Assembly (NCBI GenBank): GCA_937890355.1
Contig: CALACW010000052.1
Location: 1-37,018, forward strand
Origin: CALACW01 sp002431305
GTDB taxonomy: Bacteria; Bacillota; Clostridia; Oscillospirales; Acutalibacteraceae
DNA length: 37,018 bases
Direction of reading: 5' to 3'
Shown: positions 15,191-23,711 of the stretch, in pieces
Layout of the letters: the number at the start of each line of letters is the position of its first letter
How positions within the stretch are numbered: position 1 is the first letter of the stretch
Position numbers and translations under genes: made by a program
The notes under the pieces: generated by a model
What the model was told of the DNA's origin: nothing
Database searches by the model: none
What the model saw: the letters and a program-made list of their open reading frames with translations, nothing else

Positions 15191-16599
15191 ATTTCGACCC
15201 TGCCCGAGCAGATATCGTATATGACCTCGGCGAACATTTTCGCGCTTAAAATAAGGTCGTCGATATACGAAAATTCGTCCGCGCCGTGCATGAAATTGTC
15301 GACTCCGGGCATGGCGCATCCGAACGCAACTCCGCCGTCGATATCGTGGACGTACGTTCCGCCTCCGATTGCGAGGCATTCTCCCTTTTTGCCGGTGCAG
15401 TCCTCGTAGACGTTCAGAAGTTCCCTTACAAACGGCGAATCAGACGGAGTATGATGAACCTCGGAGAGTCTCGCTTTTTTTATTATAATGCCGTTGTATT
15501 TAAACTTATCGGTGATAATATTTTTAATTCTCTCCCCGTCTCCGATTGTCGGGAAACGGATGTCAAGCGTACCGGAGAGAATATTGTTCTCTATTTTCAG
15601 CGTACCGAAACTGCACGTAAGAGAGCCGAAATTTTTATCGTCCGACTTAATCCCCGCGCTTTTTCCGTCGGTCTCGCCGTGCGGGAACATGTTATTCAAA
15701 GCCTTTAATTTAATAAACGAATCGCTGTCAATATCGAATGAGCTTAAAAGTGAAATCAGAGCCGTCTGCGCGTTTATGCCCGTTTCCGGCTGGGCGGCGT
15801 GCGCGTTTTTTCCGACGGATATAAATTCGACGTCCCCGTCCGCGGCTTTCGAACACGTAATTTCTGCACCCGTTTTCTCTGAATAAATCCGAGCCGATTC
15901 TAAACAATTATTAAATTCGACGCCGTGAACGACAGCCCGGGCGATTCTCGGGACGACGTTAGACGTAACGCCTCCGGAGAATGAAACTACACGTTTTTCT
16001 GTAATTTTATCGTTTAACTGCGCGGAAAACTCGGGCACAAACCTGCCCTTTTCCGTATTTATAAGAGGATAATCCGCGTCGGGCGAAAAGACTGCGGGAG
16101 GGGGCGGATTCTTTTTAAAATAATAAGCTATGTCCTCGCTTCCCGTTTCCTCCGCGCTTCCTAATATAATGCGCGCGTTGTATTTTAAATCGGGATAAAG
16201 CGTTTTGACCGCGTGAAACGCGTACATTGCCGCAACCGCGGGACCCTTATCGTCCGCGGTGCCCCTGCCGATTATCTTATCGCCCTTTACCGTCACGTCA
16301 AACGGCGGACAGCTCCAGCCGTCGCCCGCTTCGACAACGTCGAGGTGAGCCAGAACGCCGAGCTTCGTCTCGTTGTTATTAAGAGAGGCTGTTATAACGT
16401 AGTTGTCGACGTTTTTGTTATCGAGGTTTAGTTTATCGAGTATCGCCGTGCCCTCTTTCAGCGCCTCGGCGCATTTTTCACCGAACGGACAGCCGTCCGA
16501 AGAAGCGCTTCTTACGCTCGCGATTTTTACGAGAGCGCGTATGTCGTTTATGATATCGTCCCTTTTCGAGTCGATAAATTCGCTTATCTTCTTATTCAT
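15187..16599 (-). CDS. pepV: M20 family dipeptidase PepV
   Basis: A 470-residue cytosolic Zn-dependent dipeptidase, full length for the family. Metal and catalytic motifs are HLDVV (85-89, H85 and D87), GRGTADDKGP (111-120), SAEETGSED (148-156, catalytic E150 with metal E151) and the C-terminal HGADEF. The insert typical of PepV lies in the middle. It cleaves dipeptides with broad specificity, often with a D- or beta-residue tolerance. Only 1 nt separates it from the preceding gene's stop, with no clear Shine-Dalgarno of its own, so translation probably depends on re-initiation. It overlaps birA by 4 nt. Confidence 0.92.
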   Translation of the reverse strand: MNKKISEFIDSKRDDIINDIRALVKIASVRSASSDGCPFGEKCAEALKEGTAILDKLNLDNKNVDNYVITASLNNNETKLGVLAHLDVVEAGDGWSCPPFDVTVKGDKIIGRGTADDKGPAVAAMYAFHAVKTLYPDLKYNARIILGSAEETGSEDIAYYFKKNPPPPAVFSPDADYPLINTEKGRFVPEFSAQLNDKITEKRVVSFSGGVTSNVVPRIARAVVHGVEFNNCLESARIYSEKTGAEITCSKAADGDVEFISVGKNAHAAQPETGINAQTALISLLSSFDIDSDSFIKLKALNNMFPHGETDGKSAGIKSDDKNFGSLTCSFGTLKIENNILSGTLDIRFPTIGDGERIKNIITDKFKYNGIIIKKARLSEVHHTPSDSPFVRELLNVYEDCTGKKGECLAIGGGTYVHDIDGGVAFGCAMPGVDNFMHGADEFSYIDDLILSAKMFAEVIYDICSGRVEI

Positions 16600-16600
16600 A

Positions 16601-17065
16601 TCAATACTTAATCTTAACTACGGCTTTTCTTACCTTTACGCCGTTTTCTGAGTCGGGAGCAACGCACGGTCTGTGCGCTTCGTACGGATAGATAACGGCA
16701 AAATCGTCCTCTTTGTAAACAAAGGAAACGTCCGCGTCCGTATTCTTTAAAAACGCGATATCGCTCTGCTCGTATTCGTCGGTGATTATCTCCATTTTTC
16801 CGGTATCGTTTTCGTTTACGAGGTCAATTCTCTCCGCGCCTTCGATAACGCACTGGATGTCTATCATCTTCGCGTGCGCTTCGTATTTGCACTCGTCAGC
16901 GGGCTTGTTCGTATACGTGTTGATATTGACTTTTACGAGTCCCGGCACCAATTCGTAGTTTCCGTCCCTGACGTTTTTTGCGTTCTTTAAAAATTCGAAC
17001 GCCTCTTTGAATCCCTCGTGAGCGGAGTAATATCTGTCCGCATTTTTTAAATTATCGATTATCAT
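16601..17065 (-). CDS. YhcH/YjgK/YiaL (DUF386) family protein
   Basis: A 154-residue cupin-like protein. Conserved metal-site residues are in EAHAKMIDIQ (62-71) and YEAHRP near the C-terminus. Relatives include EbgC, the small subunit of evolved beta-galactosidase, and proteins tied to sialic acid or sugar-acid catabolism; a sugar-anomer or epimerase role has been suggested. No beta-galactosidase or sialic acid genes are adjacent here, so function is open. One-nucleotide gaps on both sides show it is within a translationally coupled operon. Confidence 0.9.
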   Translation of the reverse strand: MIIDNLKNADRYYSAHEGFKEAFEFLKNAKNVRDGNYELVPGLVKVNINTYTNKPADECKYEAHAKMIDIQCVIEGAERIDLVNENDTGKMEIITDEYEQSDIAFLKNTDADVSFVYKEDDFAVIYPYEAHRPCVAPDSENGVKVRKAVVKIKY

Positions 17066-17066
17066 A

Positions 17067-17936
17067 TTAAAACACTTCCGTTAATTTTTTTTCGCTTTTT
17101 AACGTAACCGAGACTATCTCGGGCGAATTATTTATTCTGAACGGGAAAACGCTCTGCCCGATTCCCCGGCTTACAACCATCTGAGTTTTGCCCGAAGAAT
17201 ATATACCCTCGGTATACTCGGGGAAAAATCCCTGCCCCGGGGCTGCGACACCGCCGATAAACGGGAGAATGAACTGCCCGCCGTGCGCGTGACCGGTGAA
17301 CGCAAGCTGAACGCCCGACGCGCATATCTCGTCAAAATATTCGGGACGGTGAAACAGCATTATGTTGTACATATCATCTCTTACAAGCTCCGTCATTGTA
17401 CGCTCGATAAGAGCCCGGCGCTTGTCCGTATCGCCGAAAAACTCGGGGTCGATAATGCCGATAAGATTTATTTTCGCGCCGTCTTTTTCCAAGAAAACCG
17501 ACTCGTTTTCAAGCTCCTTAACGCCGTATAATTTAAACGCTTCCCGCATTTTTTCATACTGCTCTTCTTCCCTTGCCTCATGGTTTCCGCTGACGAAATA
17601 AACGTCGGCAATCTTAACAAGGCGAGATATTATTTCAATCGAATTTTCACACGACGGAGGATAGGACGAAACAATGTCGCCCGTTATAAAAATAACGTCG
17701 GGATTACAGGATTTTACGCTTTCAAAAAAATCGTCTTTGAACTTCTTATAATCGGCGTTGTGAATATCCGACAGCTGAACGATATTGTACGAATCAAATT
17801 CACTCGGAATATCGGGCGAGGAAACGGTAAATTTATCAATGTCGAGCGTTATGTTGCTTTCATATATAAGTGCGCCCGAAATGACCGCGAGAACCAGAAC
17901 GGCGCAGATAACGGCGGTAATTTTCTTTTTCTTCAT
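17067..17936 (-). CDS. Membrane-anchored metallophosphoesterase (YkuE-like)
   Basis: A 289-residue calcineurin-like phosphoesterase with an N-terminal membrane anchor or uncleaved signal (residues 6-25). Metal-binding motifs are all present: LSDIHN (55-60), TGDIV (85-89), GNHE (117-120), LFHRPE (about 203) and GHAHGGQ (about 223-229). The catalytic domain probably faces outward. Relatives act on lipid-linked or phosphorylated envelope substrates, but the substrate is unknown. GGAGG precedes the ATG and a good promoter lies at 17969-17997, so this gene leads the operon with the yhcH-like gene, pepV and birA. Confidence 0.9.
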   Translation of the reverse strand: MKKKKITAVICAVLVLAVISGALIYESNITLDIDKFTVSSPDIPSEFDSYNIVQLSDIHNADYKKFKDDFFESVKSCNPDVIFITGDIVSSYPPSCENSIEIISRLVKIADVYFVSGNHEAREEEQYEKMREAFKLYGVKELENESVFLEKDGAKINLIGIIDPEFFGDTDKRRALIERTMTELVRDDMYNIMLFHRPEYFDEICASGVQLAFTGHAHGGQFILPFIGGVAAPGQGFFPEYTEGIYSSGKTQMVVSRGIGQSVFPFRINNSPEIVSVTLKSEKKLTEVF

Positions 17937-17968
17937 AAGACCGCCTCCGACAATTTTTCACATTAAAA

Positions 17969-17997
17969 ATCTTAACATCCGTAATAAAAAAAGTCAA
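17969..17997 (-). promoter_or_regulatory. Sigma-A-type promoter of the phosphoesterase-pepV-birA operon
   Basis: On the minus strand TTGACT (17997-17992) and TAAGAT (17974-17969) are separated by exactly 17 bp, 32 nt before the ATG at 17936. One of the best promoter matches in the window. Confidence 0.7.
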
Positions 17998-18031
17998 GTA
18001 ATCTTTCCCTTATAACCGATATATAATCTGA

Positions 18032-18502
18032 TTATAATAAAATATCTTCGGCAGTTTCACTTTTATCCGAAATAGCGTTTATTATTTCCAGTTTTAAGGA
18101 TTCATCGTCTTCATATGTACCGTCAATTACTGCCGTCATAATACGGAGAAGTAAGTCCTTGTTGATTTTTCCCGCCGCAACCTGATAGCTTATATTTTCC
18201 ATTATTTTAAAATATGTTTTTGCCACCGACATGTATCCGTTTAACAACAGGAACTGAGCTGTTAATGTTATTGCAAGTCTTTTATTTCCGTCGGCAAAGC
18301 AATGAAATTCACATACGCAATAAAACAAATGCGTCATTTTTTCCTCAAAGGTAGGGTAATAATCATCATTTTGAATATTCTGAAGCACGCTTTCCAATCT
18401 GCCCAAATCGAAATGCTCGTAAGTCCCGCCTCCGCTGCGAAGAATGGTTTTCTCATGAATGAATTTGGCTTGTTCCAACGAAACGTAAACAATTCCATCC
18501 AT
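18032..18502 (-). CDS. Doc-type Fic family protein, probable toxin
   Basis: A 156-residue Fic/Doc-fold protein. The active motif is HCFADGNKR (67-75), matching the Doc variant H-x-F-x-D-[AG]-N-K-R rather than the AMP-transferring Fic motif HPFxxGNGR. The leading segment SLEQAKFIHE...DLGRLESVL (8-40) is the usual death-on-curing N-terminus. Doc of phage P1 is a kinase that phosphorylates and inactivates EF-Tu, so a growth-inhibiting kinase is likely here. The Pro usually after His is Cys. It starts 2 nt after the upstream DNA-binding protein, using the AAGGAG inside that gene. Both genes look visibly more AT-rich than their neighbours, suggesting transfer. No Phd-type antitoxin is present. Confidence 0.87.
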   Translation of the reverse strand: MDGIVYVSLEQAKFIHEKTILRSGGGTYEHFDLGRLESVLQNIQNDDYYPTFEEKMTHLFYCVCEFHCFADGNKRLAITLTAQFLLLNGYMSVAKTYFKIMENISYQVAAGKINKDLLLRIMTAVIDGTYEDDESLKLEIINAISDKSETAEDILL

Positions 18503-18504
18503 AA

Positions 18505-19524
18505 TTATTCACGCTCCTTTAATCGTTTCAGCACTTCCTCATTCTCTGCCATTAATTTTTCAAGTTCATCCCCGGCTGTTCCGAGAAATTTTTGATATTC
18601 GTCTTTATCCAACGGTTTTATATATTCCGACAGCTGATAATGAAAAGCGTCCCGAAATGCCATATCTCTGCTTGCCATTTTTGTTCTGCCTCTTTGAATA
18701 AGCGGTTTCCATAAAGCCATGTTTTCAAATTCTTTAAACAGCTCTTCCGTTTCTTTGACTGAAAGAACATGGTTAACCTCTTCGGCTCTCTTTTGTACAG
18801 CGTCGGCTAAACCGCATTCATATGACGCTATAATATCCAATATCTCACTGTAAAATGTGTCCCTGACTTTGTCGGCAGCTTTTAAATCAAGTATTTTTTT
18901 ATATTCTCTTGCTTTTTCTTTAAAAATGCTGACATATATCATATCCGTAAAGTGAGCATATTTAAATTTATCGTCAACCACATAATTTTTTAACGCGTCT
19001 GTAAATTGTCTTCGATAATTATCCTCCTGTAATGAGGAAAACACAAAATCCTTATCGCGCTGATTAATATACTTTGTGCCTCCGCCGGTTTTTTTGTTAA
19101 TCAAATCAATTACAATATCAAGCATCATTTGTCTTAATATTCTTGCTTTTTCGCTTTCGGATAATAACATTGCCAAATTTAAGAATGCCCTGAAATCAAA
19201 AACTCCGAGCATTGTAGTTTTGGCAGGGACATCAATGTCCTTACCAGAAGATGTCACCCCGTTTGACGCAAAATCCTTCAATTTTGCACCCTTGAGCACA
19301 ACATATCCGTTTTGCGTTAATTCTTCATTATTCTGTTCAATATATCTGCTGATTGTCCTAATGTCGACTTCAAAGAATGATGCTGCCGACTCTTTTGTTA
19401 AATAAACACTGCCGTTCCACTTAACGCCGTCTATGCCGGCTTTCTTTTGTATTTCATTAACAGCAAGTTCGTTATTTAAAATATTTTGTCTGTCTAAACG
19501 TGAATTTGTCAAATCCTTCAGCAT
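18505..19524 (-). CDS. RhuM-like/DNA-binding partner protein of the Doc protein, putative antitoxin
   Basis: A 339-residue protein. Residues 42-62 (YLTKESAASFFEVDIRTISR region) look like a helix-turn-helix, as in RhuM-type virulence-associated proteins and KilA/Bro-N-type regulators. The middle (about 105-140) is a helical domain (FDFRAFLNLAML), and the C-terminus is a charged coiled coil ending in LKERE. The ATG at 19524 is preceded by GGAGG, so the 11 upstream in-frame codons are rejected. Pairs of this sort with Fic/Doc genes recur in bacterial genomes; the DNA-binding member would suit an antitoxin/autoregulator, though at this size it could be an effector. Composition is AT-rich. Function is inferred from pairing. 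Confidence 0.75.
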   Translation of the reverse strand: MLKDLTNSRLDRQNILNNELAVNEIQKKAGIDGVKWNGSVYLTKESAASFFEVDIRTISRYIEQNNEELTQNGYVVLKGAKLKDFASNGVTSSGKDIDVPAKTTMLGVFDFRAFLNLAMLLSESEKARILRQMMLDIVIDLINKKTGGGTKYINQRDKDFVFSSLQEDNYRRQFTDALKNYVVDDKFKYAHFTDMIYVSIFKEKAREYKKILDLKAADKVRDTFYSEILDIIASYECGLADAVQKRAEEVNHVLSVKETEELFKEFENMALWKPLIQRGRTKMASRDMAFRDAFHYQLSEYIKPLDKDEYQKFLGTAGDELEKLMAENEEVLKRLKERE

Positions 19525-19652
19525 TTTGAACCTCCGAAAACAATAATTTATAATCAAAAAACAATCAATTTTTCAAGCCTTTTTATAACTATACCACATT
19601 ATGATAAAAAAATAAAGGATATAAAAATCGGCGGTTTTACTTTAATTGTTTA

Positions 19653-19681
19653 TTGAAAAACGCGTAAATACATAATATAAT
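19653..19681 (+). promoter_or_regulatory. Sigma-A-type promoter of the hypBA operon
   Basis: TTGAAA (19653-19658), a 17-bp spacer, and TATAAT (19676-19681), followed by CGGAGGA at 19688-19694 and the ATG at 19702. The leader is only about 14 nt, leaving no room for a riboswitch. Confidence 0.75.
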
Positions 19682-19701
19682 TAATATCGGAGGAATCTGA
19701 A

Positions 19702-20370
19702 ATGGACAAATACAGAGTTATCGAAGTTAAACAGAGCGTTTTTGAGGACAACAACAAGGACGCCGAAATTCTCAGAAATTCGCTTAAAGAAAAGGGAACC
19801 TATTTAATAAATTTAATGTCGTCCCCCGGCGCGGGAAAAACAACGACTCTTACAAAATTAATACCCGAGCTTTCGAAGTCGCTTAAGGTCGGAGTTATGG
19901 AAGCCGATATCGACTCGTCGGTTGACGCCGAAACGATTTCAAAGACGGGCGCGAAGGTAATTCAGCTTCATACGGGCGGTATGTGCCACCTCGACGCGGA
20001 GATGACGAGACAGGGCGTGAACGAGCTGGGCGCGGACGGACTCGACCTCGTCATACTCGAAAACGTCGGCAACCTCGTTTGCCCCGCAGAATTCGACACG
20101 GGAGCCATGCTCAACATGATGATACTCTCGGTTCCCGAGGGTCACGACAAACCGCTGAAATACCCGCTCGTATTCGAAGTTTCGAACGTCTGCGTTATAA
20201 ATAAAACCGACGTTCTCCCCTATTTCGATTTCGACGTAAAAAAAGTCGAGGAGTTCGCAAAAATGAGGAATCCCGATATTAAATTATTCTTTATTTCCGC
20301 AAAAACCGGCGAGGGCATAGGCGAGCTTGCCGAATTTATAAAAGAAAAGGTTTCGGAGATTAAAAAATAA
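19702..20370 (+). CDS. hypB: Hydrogenase nickel incorporation GTPase HypB
   Basis: A 222-residue SIMIBI GTPase that delivers nickel to [NiFe]-hydrogenase, with HypA. Motifs are the P-loop SPGAGKTT (41-48), the metal-binding C95-H96 (CHLDA) and C127, and NKTD (167-170) for guanine. It lacks the N-terminal CxxCGC or His-rich nickel-storage extension found in some homologues. It ends in TAATG, overlapping hypA by 1 nt. No hydrogenase structural gene and no hypCDEF lie in the window, so the client enzyme is encoded elsewhere. Confidence 0.95.
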   Translation: MDKYRVIEVKQSVFEDNNKDAEILRNSLKEKGTYLINLMSSPGAGKTTTLTKLIPELSKSLKVGVMEADIDSSVDAETISKTGAKVIQLHTGGMCHLDAEMTRQGVNELGADGLDLVILENVGNLVCPAEFDTGAMLNMMILSVPEGHDKPLKYPLVFEVSNVCVINKTDVLPYFDFDVKKVEEFAKMRNPDIKLFFISAKTGEGIGELAEFIKEKVSEIKK

Positions 20371-20747
20371 TGCACGAACTGGGCATCGCGTTTCACATTT
20401 CCGACAGCGTTGAGAAAATCGCAAAAGAGAATAACGTCAAAGCCGTAAGCCGGGTCACGCTCGAGGTCGGCGAGGTCTCGACGGTCATTCCCGATTATCT
20501 TACCGACGTGTGGAACTGGAACAGGAAACGAACTCAATATTTAAAAGAATGCGAACTCGAAATAGAAATTATCAAAGCCGTGACGTACTGCGAAGATTGT
20601 AAAAAAGAATATCCGACAGTCGAATTCGGCAGGATATGCCCTTACTGCAAGAGCGAAAAAACGTATCTCGTAACGGGAAACGAAATCAATATTAAAGAAA
20701 TAGAAGTAGAAGACGAAAACGAAGATAAAGATAAAAGTACTTCGTAA
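20370..20747 (+). CDS. hypA: Hydrogenase maturation nickel metallochaperone HypA
   Basis: A 125-residue protein starting MHELG; H2 and E3 are the nickel ligands of HypA. The zinc site is two CxxC pairs, CEDC and CPYC, about 75-95. It hands nickel to HypB or directly to the hydrogenase large subunit. The C-terminus has an acidic, lysine-rich tail (EVEDENEDKDK) beyond the usual fold. It overlaps hypB by 1 nt and lies 56 nt before the large flavoprotein gene. Confidence 0.93.
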   Translation: MHELGIAFHISDSVEKIAKENNVKAVSRVTLEVGEVSTVIPDYLTDVWNWNRKRTQYLKECELEIEIIKAVTYCEDCKKEYPTVEFGRICPYCKSEKTYLVTGNEINIKEIEVEDENEDKDKSTS

Positions 20748-20803
20748 AGGCTGAAAATTTACAGACAATACGGGAGTACACAAAAAAGAGAGGAGTAAAA
20801 ATT

Positions 20804-23626
20804 ATGCCCGAAATGAGCAGCAAATACGTCCCCAGGCACATGCATGACAAAAACCCCGACAAGAGGCTTTTAAAATTCGTACGGGGCGTTACGGACAGAG
20901 CCGACGGTAAAATAAAAGGCGTAAAAGTTGAGGATCCCGAATACTGGGGACTCGCGTGCATTTTCGAGGACGAGATGAGCAAACAGGATAAGGATTATTC
21001 GCTCGATTTGCTCATTCAGATGAAAACGAGAAAGAAATATCCGTATTCCGACATGATTGACATGTGCAAAAAGGCGAATATGGACAACGAGACCGCCGAC
21101 AGAATCATGGACATGCTGTCCGTTTTCGGAATGCTCGAATACGATTACGGCGACCGCTACACAAAGGACGGTCCGATTCCCGGCGCGCCGAGAAATAAAC
21201 AGGCGAGAAATTACTGGGTTCCGCTGTTCGTCCCCGGCTCCGCAGAGTACACAAACATGAACACCGCGCTCATGGACAGACATCCCGAGCTTGCAATGTT
21301 TTTTGAACGCATGACGTTCCTCCCGCTCGAAAAGGTTACCGCGATGGTTCCGCCCGGAGGCGCTGGAATCGGCATGCACGTAATCCCCGTTGAGCAGGCG
21401 ATATCCATGGAGAACACGACCATGGACATAGAGCATTTGTCATATTGGCTGAAAAAATACGAGGGACACCTCGGCGCTTCGATATGCTCGTGCCGTTACG
21501 GCAGAAAACAGCTTGACGAGGGATGCGCCGACGATTACCGCGACTGGTGCATAGGCGTGGGCGACATGGCGGACTACTGCGCAGAAACGGGCAGAGGTCA
21601 TTCGATTACATACGAAGAGGCAATGGATATATTAAGAAGAGCCGAGGACAACGGATTCGTTCATCAGGTAACGAATATCGACGGCGAGAATAAAATATTT
21701 GCGATATGCAACTGCAACGTCAAAATATGCAATGCGCTTCGTACGAGCCAGCTTTTCAACACTCCCAACATGTCGGCTTCAGCTTACAGAGCGCACGTCG
21801 ATAAATCAAAATGCGTAGCGTGCGGTCAGTGCGTCGAGTACTGCCCCGCGGGCGCGCTCAAACTCGGACAGAAGCTTTGTAAAAAGGACGGCAGCGAGGT
21901 AAAATATCCGAAACAGCTCCTCCCCGACGACAACAAGTGGGGCAAGGACAAGTGGGACGAGGATTACAGAGACAAGAACAGAATCAACTGCCATGACACC
22001 GGAACCGCCCCTTGCAAAACGGCATGTCCCGCGCACATAGCCGTACAGGGCTATCTCAAAAAGGCGGCGCAGGGCAAGTATAAAGAGGCTCTCGCTCTTA
22101 TAAAGAAAGAAAATCCGTTCCCCGCAGTCTGCGGACGAATCTGCAACAGGCGCTGTGAGGAAGCGTGCACGAGAGGTACGGTCGACGAAGCCGTTTCGAT
22201 TGACGCTGTTAAAAAATTCATAGCTTCAAAGGATTTAACCGACGAACACCGCTACGTACCCGAAATCGTCGTGGCTTCCAACATGGGCAGATGGAAAGAA
22301 AAGATTGCGATAATCGGCGCGGGGCCCGCAGGACTTTCGGCGGCATTCTATCTTGCGCAGATGGGCTACTATCCCACGGTATTCGAAAAGAATGAGAAGC
22401 CCGGCGGTATGCTCACGTACGGAATTCCGTCGTATAAGCTCGAAAAGGACGTTATAGACGCCGAAATCGAGATTATGAAAGAGATGGGAGTCGAAATTAA
22501 ATGTTCGGCCGAAGTCGGAAAAGATATTACCATCGACGAATTAAGAAAACAGGGATATAAGGCGTTCTATATTGCAATCGGCTGTCAGGGCGGAAGATAC
22601 CCGGGCATTGCAAACGAAAAGGCCGAGGGCGTTACAACGGCTGTCGAATTTTTAAAGCACGCGAACACGGGCGAAATTAAATTCTCCGACGAGACGGTTG
22701 TTGTCGGAGGCGGTAACGTCGCAATCGACGCGGCGCGCGTCAGCGCGAGAAGCGGAGCGACAAAGGTAACGATGTTAAGCCTCGAACAGCGCAATGAAAT
22801 GCCCGCTTCGAAAGAGGAGATTGCCGAAGCCGAGGAGGACGGAGTCGAAATTAAATCCGGCTGGGGTCCCGTTGAGGTTATCGCCGAAAACGGCAAAGCA
22901 ACGGGCGTTAAATTCAGAAAATGCATAAGCGTATTCGATGAAAATCATAAATTCGCGCCGAAATTCGACGACGGCGAGACGATAATCGTACCCGCTTCCA
23001 AGGTTATATTCGCAATCGGTCAGGCTATCGAATGGGGTTCGCTCATTGAAAATGAGAATATCGAATTCGTACACGGCAATTATCCGAAAGCGGATTCGCT
23101 TACCTATCAGACGAAAACCGACGATATATTCGTAGGCGGAGACGTTTACACGGGTCCGAAATTCGCAATCGACGCTATCGCGGCGGGTCACGAGGCGGCG
23201 GAATCGCTCCACCGTTTCGTTCAGCACGGACACATGACGATCGGAAGAAACAGACGCGAATTTATCGCCCTTAATAAGGACGACATAAGTCTCTCTTCGT
23301 ACGACACGGCGGGCAGACAGTACGCTTTCGACGAGGAAAAATCAAAGAATCCGTTTAAGGATACGCATGGCACGCTCACCGAGGAGCAGGTAAAAATCGA
23401 GACTGCGAGATGCCTGGGCTGCGGAGTTACCGTCGCAGACCAAAACCGCTGTATCGGCTGCGGAATATGCACGACGAAATGTAAATTCGACGCGATTTCG
23501 CTTCACAGAGACATGCCCGAGGCGAGCAAAATGACCGTCGCAGAGGATAAATTCAAATATATTTTACCCTATGCGGCAAAACGCGCGGTCAAAATCGTTA
23601 AGAAAAACGTCTTTAAAAATAAATAA
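20804..23626 (+). CDS. Multidomain Fe-S/FAD oxidoreductase (GltD/NfnB-like, with N-terminal cysteine-rich module and two ferredoxin modules)
   Basis: A 940-residue soluble electron-transfer enzyme. Residues 1-325 form a module with C-rich motifs ICSCR (227-231), C241/C249 and ICNCNVKICN (301-310), plus HQVTN (287-291), probably binding Fe-S. One ferredoxin motif is CVACGQCVEYC (337-347). A glutamate-synthase-type Fe-S domain follows (C396, C404, C408, C443, C447, C451, C455), then FAD-binding IGAGPAG (504-510) and NAD(P)-binding VVGGGNVA (633-640), and a C-terminal CLGCG with CIGCGICTTKC (870-893). It should move electrons between NAD(P)H and ferredoxin-type carriers. No glutamate synthase large subunit is adjacent. 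AGAGGAG precedes the ATG. Its link to hypBA is by position only. Confidence 0.9.
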   Translation: MPEMSSKYVPRHMHDKNPDKRLLKFVRGVTDRADGKIKGVKVEDPEYWGLACIFEDEMSKQDKDYSLDLLIQMKTRKKYPYSDMIDMCKKANMDNETADRIMDMLSVFGMLEYDYGDRYTKDGPIPGAPRNKQARNYWVPLFVPGSAEYTNMNTALMDRHPELAMFFERMTFLPLEKVTAMVPPGGAGIGMHVIPVEQAISMENTTMDIEHLSYWLKKYEGHLGASICSCRYGRKQLDEGCADDYRDWCIGVGDMADYCAETGRGHSITYEEAMDILRRAEDNGFVHQVTNIDGENKIFAICNCNVKICNALRTSQLFNTPNMSASAYRAHVDKSKCVACGQCVEYCPAGALKLGQKLCKKDGSEVKYPKQLLPDDNKWGKDKWDEDYRDKNRINCHDTGTAPCKTACPAHIAVQGYLKKAAQGKYKEALALIKKENPFPAVCGRICNRRCEEACTRGTVDEAVSIDAVKKFIASKDLTDEHRYVPEIVVASNMGRWKEKIAIIGAGPAGLSAAFYLAQMGYYPTVFEKNEKPGGMLTYGIPSYKLEKDVIDAEIEIMKEMGVEIKCSAEVGKDITIDELRKQGYKAFYIAIGCQGGRYPGIANEKAEGVTTAVEFLKHANTGEIKFSDETVVVGGGNVAIDAARVSARSGATKVTMLSLEQRNEMPASKEEIAEAEEDGVEIKSGWGPVEVIAENGKATGVKFRKCISVFDENHKFAPKFDDGETIIVPASKVIFAIGQAIEWGSLIENENIEFVHGNYPKADSLTYQTKTDDIFVGGDVYTGPKFAIDAIAAGHEAAESLHRFVQHGHMTIGRNRREFIALNKDDISLSSYDTAGRQYAFDEEKSKNPFKDTHGTLTEEQVKIETARCLGCGVTVADQNRCIGCGICTTKCKFDAISLHRDMPEASKMTVAEDKFKYILPYAAKRAVKIVKKNVFKNK

Positions 23627-23667
23627 ATATAAATTTTATGCGTTTTATTTCAATGCATATATAAAAA

Positions 23668-23697
23668 CCCCGATTTGTCAATACCGGCAAATCGGGG
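23668..23697. terminator. Terminator hairpin between convergent genes
   Basis: CCCCGATTTG (23668-23677) and CAAATCGGGG (23688-23697) form a perfect 10-bp stem with a 10-nt loop. On the minus strand it is followed by TTTTTA, making a good terminator for the leftward htrA gene (or its operon). On the plus strand the T tract is interrupted (ATTATTATATT). Confidence 0.8.
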
Positions 23698-23711
23698 ATT
23701 ATTATATTCAA

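Noticed and set aside
15191..15379. N-terminal extension of the biotin ligase
   Set aside because: It is an Arg-rich translation of the pepV 3' end in another frame; the ATG at 15190 overlaps the pepV stop as in coupled genes. It is not the missing HTH domain.
19525..19652. Possible riboswitch or nickel-responsive leader before hypB
   Set aside because: The promoter at 19653-19681 leaves a leader of about 14 nt, and no structured element was seen in the AT-rich spacer.
20870..23233. Several antisense frames inside the large flavoprotein gene
   Set aside because: The plus-strand frame has continuous Fe-S, FAD and NAD(P) motifs over 940 residues; the antisense frames have none.
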